A DNA stretch of 64,000 nucleotides, taken from NCBI GenBank assembly GCA_027625915.1, contig JANTQA010000033.1, positions 8,742,001-8,806,000 on the forward strand, read 5' to 3'. Each line of letters starts with the position of its first letter. The stretch's first letter is position 1. Of the stretch, positions 23,501 through 35,500 are shown piece by piece. The stretch comes from Anaeramoeba flamelloides. Lineage: Eukaryota > Metamonada > Anaeramoebidae. The notes under the pieces are model-generated. The model made no database searches. It was not told the origin of the DNA and saw only the letters and a list, made by a program, of their open reading frames with translations. The position numbers and the translations under genes are program-made.

Positions 23501-25880
23501 CTCAGTTGGCTGTTAATTTTTTGTCTCTGAATTTGGAATTCTTGATTATTTTTTCAAAATTATTTTTCTTTTATTCTATTTTATTTGTGCTAACTTTTTA
23601 TGAACTGCAAAAATAAATGAAGATAATTAATTGTATGAAAATCTTTTATTTTGGTTTTCTTTTCAAAGAAAATAGATTTTTTAAATGTGGATCTTTAAGA
23701 CCAAAAAAATTTTCAAATTGATTTAATATTTTTCAACAAACCCTATGATTAACATGTGTGTTTTATCTGCGAAAAAAACAGAAATCTTTCTGTTAAAACT
23801 CTGATTTTTTGGCCAAGAAAACAGTTATTTTAAGAAAAGAATATTTATAAGCTAAAAACATTAACCTTACCATAAAAAAAAAAAAAACATTTTTTATCCG
23901 TGAAAAAGTATTTATCAACAAAAAGGTATTTATTCGAAAAAAAATGAGTCTTTTGCAACAACGAACGATATCCACTAATTTGTCACATTTAGATGGAAAA
24001 CTTTATTATATTAAATGTAAAAACAAATGCCACACTTTTTTGAAAATAGCTTATGGTGTATATCTGCTCCTGATTTTTTTTTTTTGTTAAAATTATCATT
24101 TACACTTTGTAATGTGAAAAGTTTTATATTTTTATTTTTGAAATAGCTAAAAATAGGAAAATTTTTGATTGATCGATATTTAGAAAATCATAAAAACTTG
24201 CAAATTACTTTTGAGAGTTTTTACATTAACGCAACTAGCCATAACATTGTTTTTTTAAAAACTATTAATTAAATTATAAATAATCAATAACAAAATCATT
24301 GTGAAGTTTTTGAATTTATATATCTGAAACATTGATTTATTAAAATAAAAACATTTCGAAAAGTAAAAAAAAAAAATGAGATCTTTTAAAAATTCTCTTT
24401 ATATTATCAAAGATAATCAATGTTAATTTTACCCCTTATTTCCATTTTGAAATTTTTTTTTTAATAATTATACTTTAATATATTAATTAAATAGAGTTGG
24501 CTTCTTTTTAGCTGTATTTTATCCAGGTGGGTTTGTTGAAGTGCAGAAAGTAAGAATATTCAATCATATTATATAACTTTTAATTCAACAGTTTTTTTTT
24601 TTTTTGTAAATATTTTTATTTAATGATTTTTATCATTAAATAATAATTATTATAAATCCAAAAATTATTTATTATAAGCCAACATAATTAATTTTTCATT
24701 TTATTTTTTTTTATATGAATTTTTTTTTTTTTTTATTGGAATTATTCTCATTTAATTTTTTTAATTGTAGGATATTGAAAAAAGAAGTAATAAGAATAAA
24801 TTGAAAGTTTTTTCTGCAGGAATATGGCATAATATATTTATTTTTTTTCTTTCCATACTTTTGATAATAATTTTACCAATGGTAATTAAAATTTTTTTCA
24901 TTAGTAGCAATGGGAGTATAATTGTGTCTACTAAAGGCAATCATGAATTAATCCAACCCTTTCCAATTGGCGATGCAATCGTTGAAGTTAATAATTGTAG
25001 TGTTACCAATACTTGGGAGCTATTTATGTGCTTAAAGGGATTAAAAGTTGGAAAAGAAGAAAACGGAACACGGCATGGGCGGTGTGCATCGGTGGGGGTA
25101 CTAAATGATGCGATTGAAACATCTGGGTTATACTGCTGCGAAGAAAATGGAGATTTTGATGTGGGTGATTTAAAATGTTTAGAAACAATTAAATCAAAAC
25201 ATTTTTTGAAACAAAATATGAAAAAAGAAAACAAAATGAAACAGGAAAGCGACAATGGGAATGAAAAAAAGCAAAAAATGGTCCTGAACAATGACAACGA
25301 AAGGGAAACTAACGATAATAATGGGAAAGATAACAAAAGTGACCAAAACGACAATATGGATATAATTAATATTTGCTTATCACCAAAAAAAATTTTAAAA
25401 AATAATGTTTGTATGAATAATTCCCAATGCTTGAATTCGCAAAACACGGATTCCTTCAGAGAGACGGAAAGGTGTGTTTTTTCAATTCACGAAGAAGAAA
25501 ACTATTTCTTACGCTTTCAATTATCATCTGGTAAAACATCAAATTATTTTGGAAATCTCAAATCCTTTGTTGACTCATTAGAATTCAGTAACCACTATGA
25601 TAGATTTGGACTTTGGAAAATTTTACCATCAACAATGAAAATTCCTTCCTTTTTCGATTTTTTAATTCGTTATTCGTTGACATTATCCGGTGGACTTATC
25701 GTAATCAACGTGTCACCATGTTATTATACAGATGGTGGCTATATAATCCAAACTTTAATTGATATTTTTATAAAAAGAAACACCCAGAAAATTAAAAAAA
25801 TTGTGCTCGTAGCAGGCACGTCTATATTACTTTTAAATATAGTTCTATCATTATTCACAATTATACGCCAACACATATAG
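17581..25880 (+). CDS. MBTPS2: site-2 protease (membrane zinc metalloprotease)
   Basis: Intramembrane metalloprotease of the S2P family, which cuts membrane-anchored transcription factors after a first luminal cut. Four exons with phase-consistent GT-AG junctions: 17581-17934, 21362-21486, 24495-24549, 24771-25880, giving 547 residues (human S2P has 519). Seen: N-terminal helix at 2-20, second helix at about 75-97, IPGVNIP before the active helix, zinc motif HELGH at 143-147, FYPGGFVEV, VFSAGIWHN, a Cys-rich luminal/PDZ-like region (GLYCCEENG) with an Asn/Lys/Asp-rich insertion (about 310-370), and the third zinc ligand in SPCYYTDGG (Asp at about 499). The usual LDG triplet is TDG here. The C-terminus ends in a membrane helix. 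The alignment to animal S2P is continuous, so confidence is high. Confidence 0.95.
19556..20770 (+). mobile_element. TTAA-type repeat R1, full copy (1215 bp)
   Basis: The left end GAAAGTAGGTACATTTTACC follows TTAA (19552-19555). The right end carries the inverse GGTAAAATGTACTTATTC and is followed by TTAC, a one-base-changed TTAA. The full length is similar to 38888-40083. No transposase recognised; non-autonomous. Confidence 0.78.
19748..19778 (+). repeat. M2 terminus-like sequence inside R1
   Basis: About 30 bases ending CAGGGATTGTAAACC and directly followed by TTAA are the same as the right end of element M2 (11034-11585). The corresponding part of the other full R1 copy (38888-40083) does not have it. 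Confidence 0.6.
20790..21125 (+). repeat. dispersed repeat R7, copy a (higher GC)
   Basis: Starts near AAATCCCAGTACAAGATACC and contains CGACTCGACAG twice. It is much less AT-biased than its surroundings for about 190 bases, then ends with AAAGTAAAAAGTATAAA. An inverted, diverged copy lies at 43450-43740. Confidence 0.65.
21487..24494 (+). other. MBTPS2: S2P intron 2 (3.0 kb)
   Basis: Donor GTACAT at 21487, acceptor AATAG ending 24494. AT-rich throughout, with repeated TTTTTAAAGTTTT-like words in its first 400 bases. No gene and no clear transposon ends were found. Confidence 0.75.
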
Positions 25881-27029
25881 TAGGTATTTTTCTATGAAAA
25901 ATAGAAATACAAAATATTTATTTTCATTTTCTTTTCCAAAAAAAATTCTTCTTTGTAAAAAAGAAATTTAAAAATAAAAGTAAAGATATCTAATATACTT
26001 AATTTTACACAAATGTTTAAGAAATGTTTTTTTTTTTTCATCAGAAAATTTAACCAAAAACTTATATTTCAGAAGCCATATATATATATCTGGCGGAACC
26101 CCAATTAACCTAATTCTCTTCGTATTTTTTTTTTTTATTTGAATTGTTATGAAAGGATTCTAAGATATAGAATTTTAAATCAATATATCTCGAATGAAAA
26201 CTTTATAATTAAAAATCATATAGTTACATAATATAAAAAATAACTTGAAATAAAATTTTCAACATTTAAAAAGTTTTCACAACTTTCTGAATTTTATTTT
26301 TCAATTAAAATTTAACCAAAAAGAAATAATTTTTTATTTTTTTTATTGAAAACGTTTGTCTACACGTCAAAAATTTTGTGTTTTAATAATAACACCAGAT
26401 CGTTTTTTTAAAGGAAAAAATATCTTGTACATTTTCACTTCTGATAGAAGTCAAATTTTCTAGATATTTTTTTCATTCCATTGGGATATTTTAATTTTAC
26501 TCAAAAAAATATTTAATCTATTGACTACAATTCAATATAATAATGTATTTTTGATTATAAATAATTACATAATAAAAAAAAAAAATATCAAAAAATCAAA
26601 TCAAGTACTATATCCCTCAAATTTCGAACGTTTTCAAATGGGATAAATAGATATTTATTTGTCTTAAAAAATAAATCCGAATATAAAACATTTGAAAAAA
26701 AGAAAACCGTTAAAAATGTGATTATTTGACTCTATATCATCAAAACATAAATAATTTCATTTGGTACTGTGAAAGATATAAATTTATAGAATCAAGTGAA
26801 CCTCCTCTATTTCAAAAATCCTAAATAAGAAATTATTGAAAAAGTTATTCTTAGGAAAAATATACAGAAAATCTTGAATATGACTAATCAAAATTATGAA
26901 ATTTATTGCTCTTTTCGGTAATTTTTCATTAAAGTTCTTATTGTTAGAAAACTTAAAGTAATAAAGGAAAAAATCGATAAAATTGAAAACAAAAAATACT
27001 TAATAATGTATATATATAAATTCAGGTAC
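25881..27029. other. S2P 3' flank, no gene seen
   Basis: AT-rich sequence after the S2P stop, including short (TA)n tracts near 26080 and 27010. Nothing else was supportable. Confidence 0.5.
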
Positions 27030-27617
27030 ATAGTGCCATACTCTTAGAGGTGGAATCTAGGTTTTTTAATAAAAAGGAATCGAGAAAACTCTTAGATTTT
27101 AATCAATTCTTTCGAATTAAAAAAAAAAACTTATGTCAGTGGAATATCAATTATTAAATAAAGATTGTGGAATTTTTATTTATAATCGGTTATCTTTTTA
27201 TCGGGTTTTTACCCCTCCTGTATATTTGGGGGAAGTGTCTTCAAGTACCACCAAGTACCTTGTTGTTTTTTTAAATTTCAGATATAAATACAAAATTAAT
27301 TTGAATTTTCTTTTCATTTCTTAAATTTAAAAAAAAATTAATGAGATGTGTATTCATTTATCCCAAGTATATATATTTTCTGGAGGTTTTCTGTTTAATT
27401 TGTTAAGTGTTATAGGTTTTTTTTACTTTATGAAATAAACAGAAAATTTATTAAAATTTTCTGTTTTATTTCAAAAAATTAAAAAAACCTAACGAAAAGA
27501 TATTGATTTTCAAAATGAACAGAAAACTCAAGAAAACCTAAAGTCAGTTTTTTTTAATATAAGAAATTAAAAGAATATTTTTGAAATTTTCTTTTTATTT
27601 CTGGAATTAAAAAAAGC
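27030..27617. repeat. hairpin-decamer block H2
   Basis: Stem-loops at about 27065-27130 (type A), 27266-27333 (type B), 27415-27490 (type C, around ATAAACAGAAAATTTATT and its complement, closed by TAGG...CCTAACG) and 27547-27615 (type B). Decamer-like units GTGTCTTCAA (27235) and GTACCACCAA (27245) lie between the first two. Same modules as H1 and H3-H8, more eroded. Confidence 0.7.
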
Positions 27618-27910
27618 TGAATGATAGGAGATGGTTATTTATGGGTAAGTAAATGATATTATTATTTTTATTGATATTTTTAATTATTTTTCTAATATTC
27701 CTTTTTTTTTTAAATTTGATATAATTTTCTTTTATGAATTCATTCTCTAAATAAATAAATAAATAAATAAAAAAAAAAAAATAGTTTTTTAAAATAATAT
27801 GACTTATAAACTTTTACCTTAATATACAATAAAAGAAAAGAGTAAAAAAAGTTTTTCAATCTTAAGATCTTTGATTTACTTTTGTAAACATTAGATCATA
27901 TTTCTTTTAA

Positions 27911-29152
27911 AGTACTAGTAACTCTTGTTTATTTTTAATCCCAAAGTAATTGAGTAATTATTTTTACATTGATACAATAAATCCCGATATGCAACTTTAA
28001 TATCAACATTGGAGAGATGATGAATCATTTTTAAAAGATTTCATTTTTCTCCAATGAAATTTTTAGTCAAAAGCTCTGATCTTTTTTAGGTTTGTATTTT
28101 AGGATCAAATTCAAAAAAGAATAATTTACAAAAGAGTTTTATTTTTGCTGAAATCTCACTTTTAGTAATTTCTGAGATTTTGTATGAGCAAATAAACTTT
28201 GAAATTTTAATCTTATTTTAAAAATACAATAATAATATATCAAATATTCAATAATTGGGATCCAAAAAAATAAATGTTTTATTTTATTTAAAAATATTCA
28301 TTAAATTTCTTGAAATTTTAAAGATTAGTTATTACTCCTTTTCAAGTTTCAAGAGTATAAACACGGGGATAAAAGTGCTTAAATCAGTTATTTGATATAT
28401 TCTATTATTTTTTTTTTATTTTTATAAGAATTATTTATTTTAATACATTTTCTTTGTTTGAAAATCCATAAAAAAATTGAGAAATAATTATTAAATCTTC
28501 TATGGATATATTTATTATTTATGTTGATAATAACTCACTGAAAGTTATAAAATTGGGTTATTAATAATTTATTATAAATAATCAAATTAAAAAGTATTTC
28601 TGTAGGTAATAAGTTGAAGTTTTCAGGTTTTAAAAAAGTATTTTGGGAGATTTTTTAATTTAATTCATTGATTTTTTTTTCTCGTATATTTTTTTGTTCA
28701 ACAAAAAGAAAAAATTGATTCAAACTGTTCTTTGAATTGAAGAATTATATTTTTACAAAGTGTAAAACATTATTGTAATATTTTTGAAATTAAGTTGATT
28801 TTTTAATCTGAGTTATTATAGAACTTAGCTGTTTTTATTTTTAAAGTGTATTTTTGTACACTTCCTTACCATTCAATAAGATTTCTTTCTTCATCTTCAA
28901 AGAAAAAATAAGTTTTTTTGAGAAATAATTCTGAAATATGTTGGATTTGGAACTTTTTTGAAAAATGAGTAAAATGGATCAAACGTTTTAAAAACAATAA
29001 TTCATTTTTAGAGAAAATAGCAGTAAAAATAAGTTAGTTTGCTTTTGTAGTAATCATATTATTATACCATTTTTGAATTCCAGGATTAGGTGAATTTTTT
29101 TTAAATTTGTGATTTAATTTACTACAAGAATATTTTTGAGTTTAATAATCCC
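27911..29152 (+). mobile_element. TTAA-type repeat R2, copy a (about 1.24 kb)
   Basis: Aligned end to end with 60275-61506. TTAA (27907-27910) precedes the left end AGTACTAGTAACTC. The right end TTTAATAATCCC is followed by TCGA, where a second TTAA would be expected. Shared internal landmarks include GAAATCTCAC...AGTAATTTCTGAGATTTTGTATGA and AAAGTGTATTTTTGTACACTTCC. No coding sense seen. Confidence 0.75.
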
Positions 29153-29580
29153 TCGAAAAAAGATATATATTTGTCGATTAATTTCTTATTTTTTAAAATT
29201 AGATAATAAAATCGATTTTAATTCATGATTTAAATTTTTTACATCTGTAAAACTTTTATTTTCAAAAATAAATTCTACTTAGTGACTTAAATTGTAAAAA
29301 AACCTTTCTTTTAAAAAAACTAAATACCAATTAAAGAAAAAAAAGTTCAAACAAAAGTTATAAAAATTCTTAAAAAAAAAAAAAAGTTCACTTTTTATTG
29401 ATGAATTAAATTTTTAATTAAAATTAGTAAAATATATTCATATAAATTACAATTTTTAATTAAATAAAAAAGAATAAATAATTTAAAATAAATAAAAAAA
29501 AACATGAAATTTTTATCAAAAAAGTAATTAAAATATTATAAATAATAAAAAAAGAAAAAAGAAAGACATTAAAACAAAAA
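29153..29580. other. 3' flank of the USP locus
   Basis: AT-rich spacer, no gene. The side next to 29581 probably includes the 3' end of the minus-strand USP transcript. Confidence 0.5.
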
Positions 29581-32500
29581 TTATTTTCTATAAGATAGCC
29601 CAACTGAATTGATGGTTTCTTGTACAACCCAATTATTATTCTGTAACCAATTATTAATTATAGGGATCTTTGGGAAAGTAAAAATATGTTGGCATAATTC
29701 TTTACCTTTACTTTGGTTCTGGGTAGTTATTTGTCTAGCCAATTGGAACAAATTTGACATAATATTTTCAACTCTAAAATTTTGGTATTCGTCATTAATT
29801 TGGATTATTTGCTTGAGAATATTAATATATTCGGCATGGTTTATTGAATGATTCAAATAAGATCTTATAGGCTCCATACAGAGGTTGATGAAATGAATTG
29901 ATAAATTGTGGTTGTTATAGCTTAGGAATTGCATTAATAAGGTTATTTCTTTGATTTCTATTTTATTTTGGATTGCCTCTGCTAAGAAATTGGTATATTC
30001 TGGCATCTGCTCTTCGATTAGAATGGGTTGGTTTGAATTAAATTCCATTGTGCCAAGTTGGCTTGTGGGAATTATTTTACAAGATCGGATCATTTTGCTA
30101 AACATTAGAATTAAATCTGCATAATCATTAGCCTCCACGTGCCCGATTTCGTTCGGATCGTCTAAAGGTAGGAAATACTGTAATTCTTCTTCCCGATAAA
30201 TCAGAGATAGTTGCTTTCTTTGTTCTTCTCTGGTTTTACGCTTTTGAATAATTTCCTTTATAGGTATTGAGCAATTGATGACAAAGAAATTTGAGAGTTT
30301 ATGGATAGAGTCCAATGAAACTAAGAATTTGACCTCTTCGTTTCCCAGCGTTGCAAAATGTGACAAAATATTCAAAATATATTTAGGGCTCGACTTTTTC
30401 CAATCCGTTCTAAATAAGGTATCAAAGCAGTATTGAATGATTCTCAATGCATAACTGCTTGGAATAATGATTGGATCAGATTTGGTATTGAGTTGCTGTT
30501 GCTCTTTGATTTTGTCTTCTTCAGATAATAAAAGTGTTTCATCAAATTCAAACAATGATGATCCTCTATATGTTTGGGAATAGAAAGCCTTCTCTTCAAA
30601 CGCAAGACGAGAAATAACGGTTTTAAATAATTCTGCAAAGGCTTCTTTTTACCTGGTTGAAGGGGCATTCACATAAAATTTTTTTGGATCCATTTTCGAT
30701 AATACGTTGTTTTGATAAACCAAATCAATGCCTTGCTATGATAGCTGTGATAATAATATTGTAATTGTGTAATCCATTTTTCCAATTTGTCTCTGTTTTT
30801 TAGAATGTGAAATTACATCAAGCGCGTATATGGTTGCTAATTTGATGATCAAAAATATTGGATCTTCATCATCGTCATTATTATTATTATTAATTTTAAT
30901 ACCCTTATTATTTTTTATTAATTGCTTTTCAATTTGCTCTTTAAAATATTGCTTATCGATTTTGGTTAAATCTTGTTGAATTAAATCCCAGAGGAAATCG
31001 ATATATTCTGGTTGATAAAGTTTAATCAATTGCTTTTCATCAATTTCATTTTCATCAATTACCTGTAATCGTTTTTGTTCTTCTTCTTCTTCCTTTTCCA
31101 GTTCCTCTTGTTTCTTTTTCTCTTCTTCTTGCTCTTTTAATTTTTCTTTCTCCTTTTCTAATTTCAATTGTTCTTCTTCGATGATTCCAATTTCTTCCTT
31201 TTTTTTGGCTTCAAAATATTCCACTCTCTGATAGACTAACATGTATGCATTATATTTTCGTAGTCCCTCTTTCTCATTTTCATCAATTTTAATTTCATTG
31301 CTACCATAGGCATTTTCGTCAATTGTGTCAATATCAAATGCTGTTACACGAACATCATTAAATTCATTCCACACGCCTTTATCAATTTTATCTTTTTTAT
31401 CTTTATCATCAATCGAATTATTTTCATCACTGCTGGTATCCTTTTTATCAATTAAATTAAGATTTTCTTCATTATCATTCCCAATTTCAACAATGCTTTG
31501 ATCATTTTTTTTTTTGCTTTTCTTTTTTGTTGTTTATTGAAAATATTCACTTCGTCTATTAGAATATTATTATTTAATTCTTCAATTATTTCTTTTTCCT
31601 TTATTTTTTCTTTATCCATTCCATTTTCATTTCCCTGTTCTCCTTCATTCCCGATCTTGAATTCTTGATGATGATCTCTAATATAAGAATAATAGTGACC
31701 AAAGTTATGGGTTCCAGAATGAACAACTATTCCAATAATTTTATATTTATAATATGAACCAGGTCTATTTTCAACTTGAATTCCATCAAGCTCATTGTCT
31801 TCGTCAGATGACATATCGGATTCTGAATCATCGTAATCCATATCACCATCCTCTTCGTCATCATTGTTATTATCTTGTTCATTTTCGTTTCCTGTTTTAT
31901 TTTTTTTTAACAATTTTTGTTTTTTTTTATTTTTTCTTCTTTTTTTCTCATCTTCAATTATCCCCTCCAAAGTATAAGGCTTCATATCTAAATTAAAGGG
32001 GAATTCTAATCTAGAATTTATTTTAGTCATTGTTAACGTTTGCAAATCAAAATCAAACCTTTTTAAATGTAATATCAAGGTATTAGGTAAAGCTAAGAAG
32101 GAACATCTTTTTAAAGCATTAACTTTTTTGGAACATCTGGAACAATGGTAAGCGTTGTCATCGATTAAATGATCTGGCTGGATAAAACTAGATAAAGATT
32201 CCAGTAAGTGGCTCTTGTTTTTAACATCCAAGCTAACAGTATAGAATTGTTCAATTCTCTCTGATTTATGCTGTTCCTGTTGACAAATTACTTGATGAAT
32301 TAGACTACCACCAAAAACATCATGAAATAACCTTTGTTGAGAGCATTCTCTCAAGCCTTCATCAATAAAATTAAATAATAAATTTAAAAATTCATTTGCA
32401 TCCTGTTGTTGAGTAACATTTATTGGCTGATTATCTGTCCATTTAAAAACTTGACAGAATTTTCTGGTATTAAAATATCGAATTTGTTTGTCTTTCAAAC

Positions 32501-35500
32501 TATGGAAAACAATTTGCAATTCTCTTAATACCTTACCTGCGTCTGATAATTGGTTTTCTGGTATTTCTGGCAATGCCGTTGATAGAATTTCCTTTCTAAA
32601 ATCCAATACTGCATATAATTGTTGTAATACAGAATTCATATAACAAGTTGCCGATTGATTAGTTAATCCTACAAAGTTATGTATATTATCTTGAATTTGG
32701 AAAGTTTCAAATTCGTTTAAATTTTGCTTTTTATCATGATCAGCCCATTCTTTATTATAATCGATTCTATTGATTTGCTTGTATATGAATGGCAACAATA
32801 TGGAAAAATTATTAATATCAGTTTTAATCAAATTTGATAACATTTTAAATGCAGAATCTCTTGTTAAAAATGCCTTACATTTAGGTAAGGTTCCATAAAA
32901 TTTATGATTTTTGTTTATTAATGAAAATAAATAGGTACAAAATATGTCTTTAACAAATACTTGTTCAATTTCTTTATTAAATTTTAAATTAAATGTTTCT
33001 TTGTTTTGATATAATAGACTAATTAATTTTAATAATCCAGCTAACGCAGTGTCAACATTGTCAGCATTATTAACAATCTTGGATTTATTATTAACTCGTT
33101 TTTTTTTCACACCTTCTTCTTTTTGATCTTCATCGTCGTCGTCGTCATCTTCTTTTTCAAAGGTTTCCATTGAATTAGTTTTGTTTATCAAGTCAATTAA
33201 TAAAGTTTGATTATTTTGGAAATATTCGATTGGTACCTTTGGTGATTGGAACAGTTCCAAAAGCAAATCAAAATATTCCAAACTAGTAGTTCTGTATTCA
33301 ATAATATTAGGAAGAAATTTGATTAATTCATTAAAAACTTTATTAAATAATCTATTTTGACCAACATCAAATCCATCAAAATTACATAATTTTAAGATGA
33401 AATTTTTATTAATTGCTTAATAACAATGTTGTGGTTATTAAGCAGGGTACATTCGATCCAATTATTAAAATTTTTAAATTTTAAGAGAGTATTATCAAAA
33501 ATGGGTTTTGAATTATAACAGATTCGAACGATTAGACCAATAATTAATGTGATATAATTATTTAATTTGTCAAAATATTTATTATTATCTTGACTCTGAG
33601 GCAAATTTGAAATCGACTTTATAAAATCTAATAAATTATTAACAAAAATGATGATTATTTTGGTGGTATTATCATTTTTTTTGAATGAAATCAATGAAAA
33701 TATCGGAAATAGTGAAAGGTCGATCTATTAAGAAATGGTTTTGTATTAAAAATTCAAATAGGGTTAATTGTGTTTGTAAAATGGTAATTAATTGAAATGC
33801 CTTTTCAAATTTGTTGTTATTAAATAATGCTTCCAAATCTTTTAACAAATCTTGGAATACTGTTAAATATCTATTCATCCCTCCAGTGTTAATAAAATTT
33901 TTGATTAGCTCTTGATCGATTAACATTCCTAAATTGTCATTGATGATATTTTCTAAGGGTGGCCTTTTGATATAAAAATTTGAATCTTTTTTATCATTTA
34001 CAAAGGAATATGGTCTATATTTAAAAATTTGCATCCAAATGATTTCTAAACTATATAGAGTCAATGATGGCGGCTTGTTTGGTATTAAATAATCCCAATT
34101 AATCTTCTTTTTCAGATTATCATTATCATTCTTTTCTTCTACGTTAAGGTTGGAATAATTATCTTGGACTTTGTTGTCTTTGGAATTTTGATTGTCTTGT
34201 TTATTATTAATGTTGTTGATTAATTTGGAAGTGTTAATAAAGGTATCTAATAATTTTGAATGTGTTGGTAACAATAATAGTAACCCTCGAACTTCGTGGC
34301 TAATATTAATCGAAAATTCAAACAATTGTATAAATATATCAAAATGTTGGTTAACTAAGATCCATGCTGGAAATCGATCAGAAATTTTCTTTAATTCCTT
34401 TTTTCTTTTGTTGTTGTTCCTGTTCTTCTATCTTTTTTTGTCTTTTTTTTAAATCCTTTTCTTTTTGAATTCGTTTTTTTTTTTTTTTTTTTTAAGTCCT
34501 TTTTTATGATCTGATCTTAATTTTTTTAACTCTTCGTTGTACTTCTTCCTCAGGCAAATTTTGTCCATAAAATAATCTTTCGTAATCAACTTCTTCGTTG
34601 TCTTCGATTTCTTTCTTTTTATCTTTAACACTATTAATATTTTCCTGCATTTTTTTTTTATTTTTACCTTCAATTGTTTCAAACGCTAATTCCTTATCAA
34701 ACGCTAGAATATTTAACTCAACATTATTTCGAATTGAGATGTAAATTATTGAATCATCATCAATGAATATTTGTTTTAAAGTTTTAAAATAATATGATAG
34801 TTCTAATTTTGTTCCATTGAATTTCAAAGAAAGTGCATCTGGGTTGACCTGAAGCCAATATCCAATCGATATTCTTAATTCGGTTACTAAGGAATCACGA
34901 TGTACAAAGAAATGTAAGGCAATATTTTTTTCCACAAATAAGGCCTTTATTCGATAATAAATTTTACCGATCCTATCCTCATGCCTAGTTAAATCTTTTT
35001 TTAATAATTTTTTAAGTCCAAATTTGTTATCATATCTTTTAATAAAAAATTGTAAAAATTGTAAAACCCTATTTATTCGATTTTCAATGTTGTTCATTTC
35101 TATTAGATCTTGATCATTTTGACTTGTATTATTATTATTATTGTTGTTGTTGTTGTTATTGATTAAATTTGTATTTTCAATAATCCTTTTTTGTTTAATT
35201 TTACCAATTTTTAATTGTTCTAGCAATATATTAACAGATTGATTAATTAATGAATTAAAATATTTGTTTCTAGCTGATCTATTATTAATTGTTGATTTTT
35301 CCAGGCAAAAATATAAATCTACATAAAATCTAATTGCCTTATTAGCAATATCCACTGGTTTCACATTCATTATGAGATTCCATAACGCCTCTGCTTGCCA
35401 AAGATTCGTTGATGCTAATAGAAATTTGCCAGTTAGAACCTTTTCAGTTCTTTTCATTCTTGGGAAATACATTTCCTCTTCATAAGGATTGTTTATTTCA

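Noticed and set aside
24941..25447. 168-codon frame antisense to the last S2P exon
   Set aside because: Shadow of the conserved S2P coding sequence; Phe/Leu/Ser-rich with no family features.
30649..30738. Reassigned stop codons (TAA/TAG as Gln) to explain the USP stops
   Set aside because: PCCB and S2P end at TAA and TAG exactly where their families end, and frame breaks also occur in the USP locus, so a code change is not needed.
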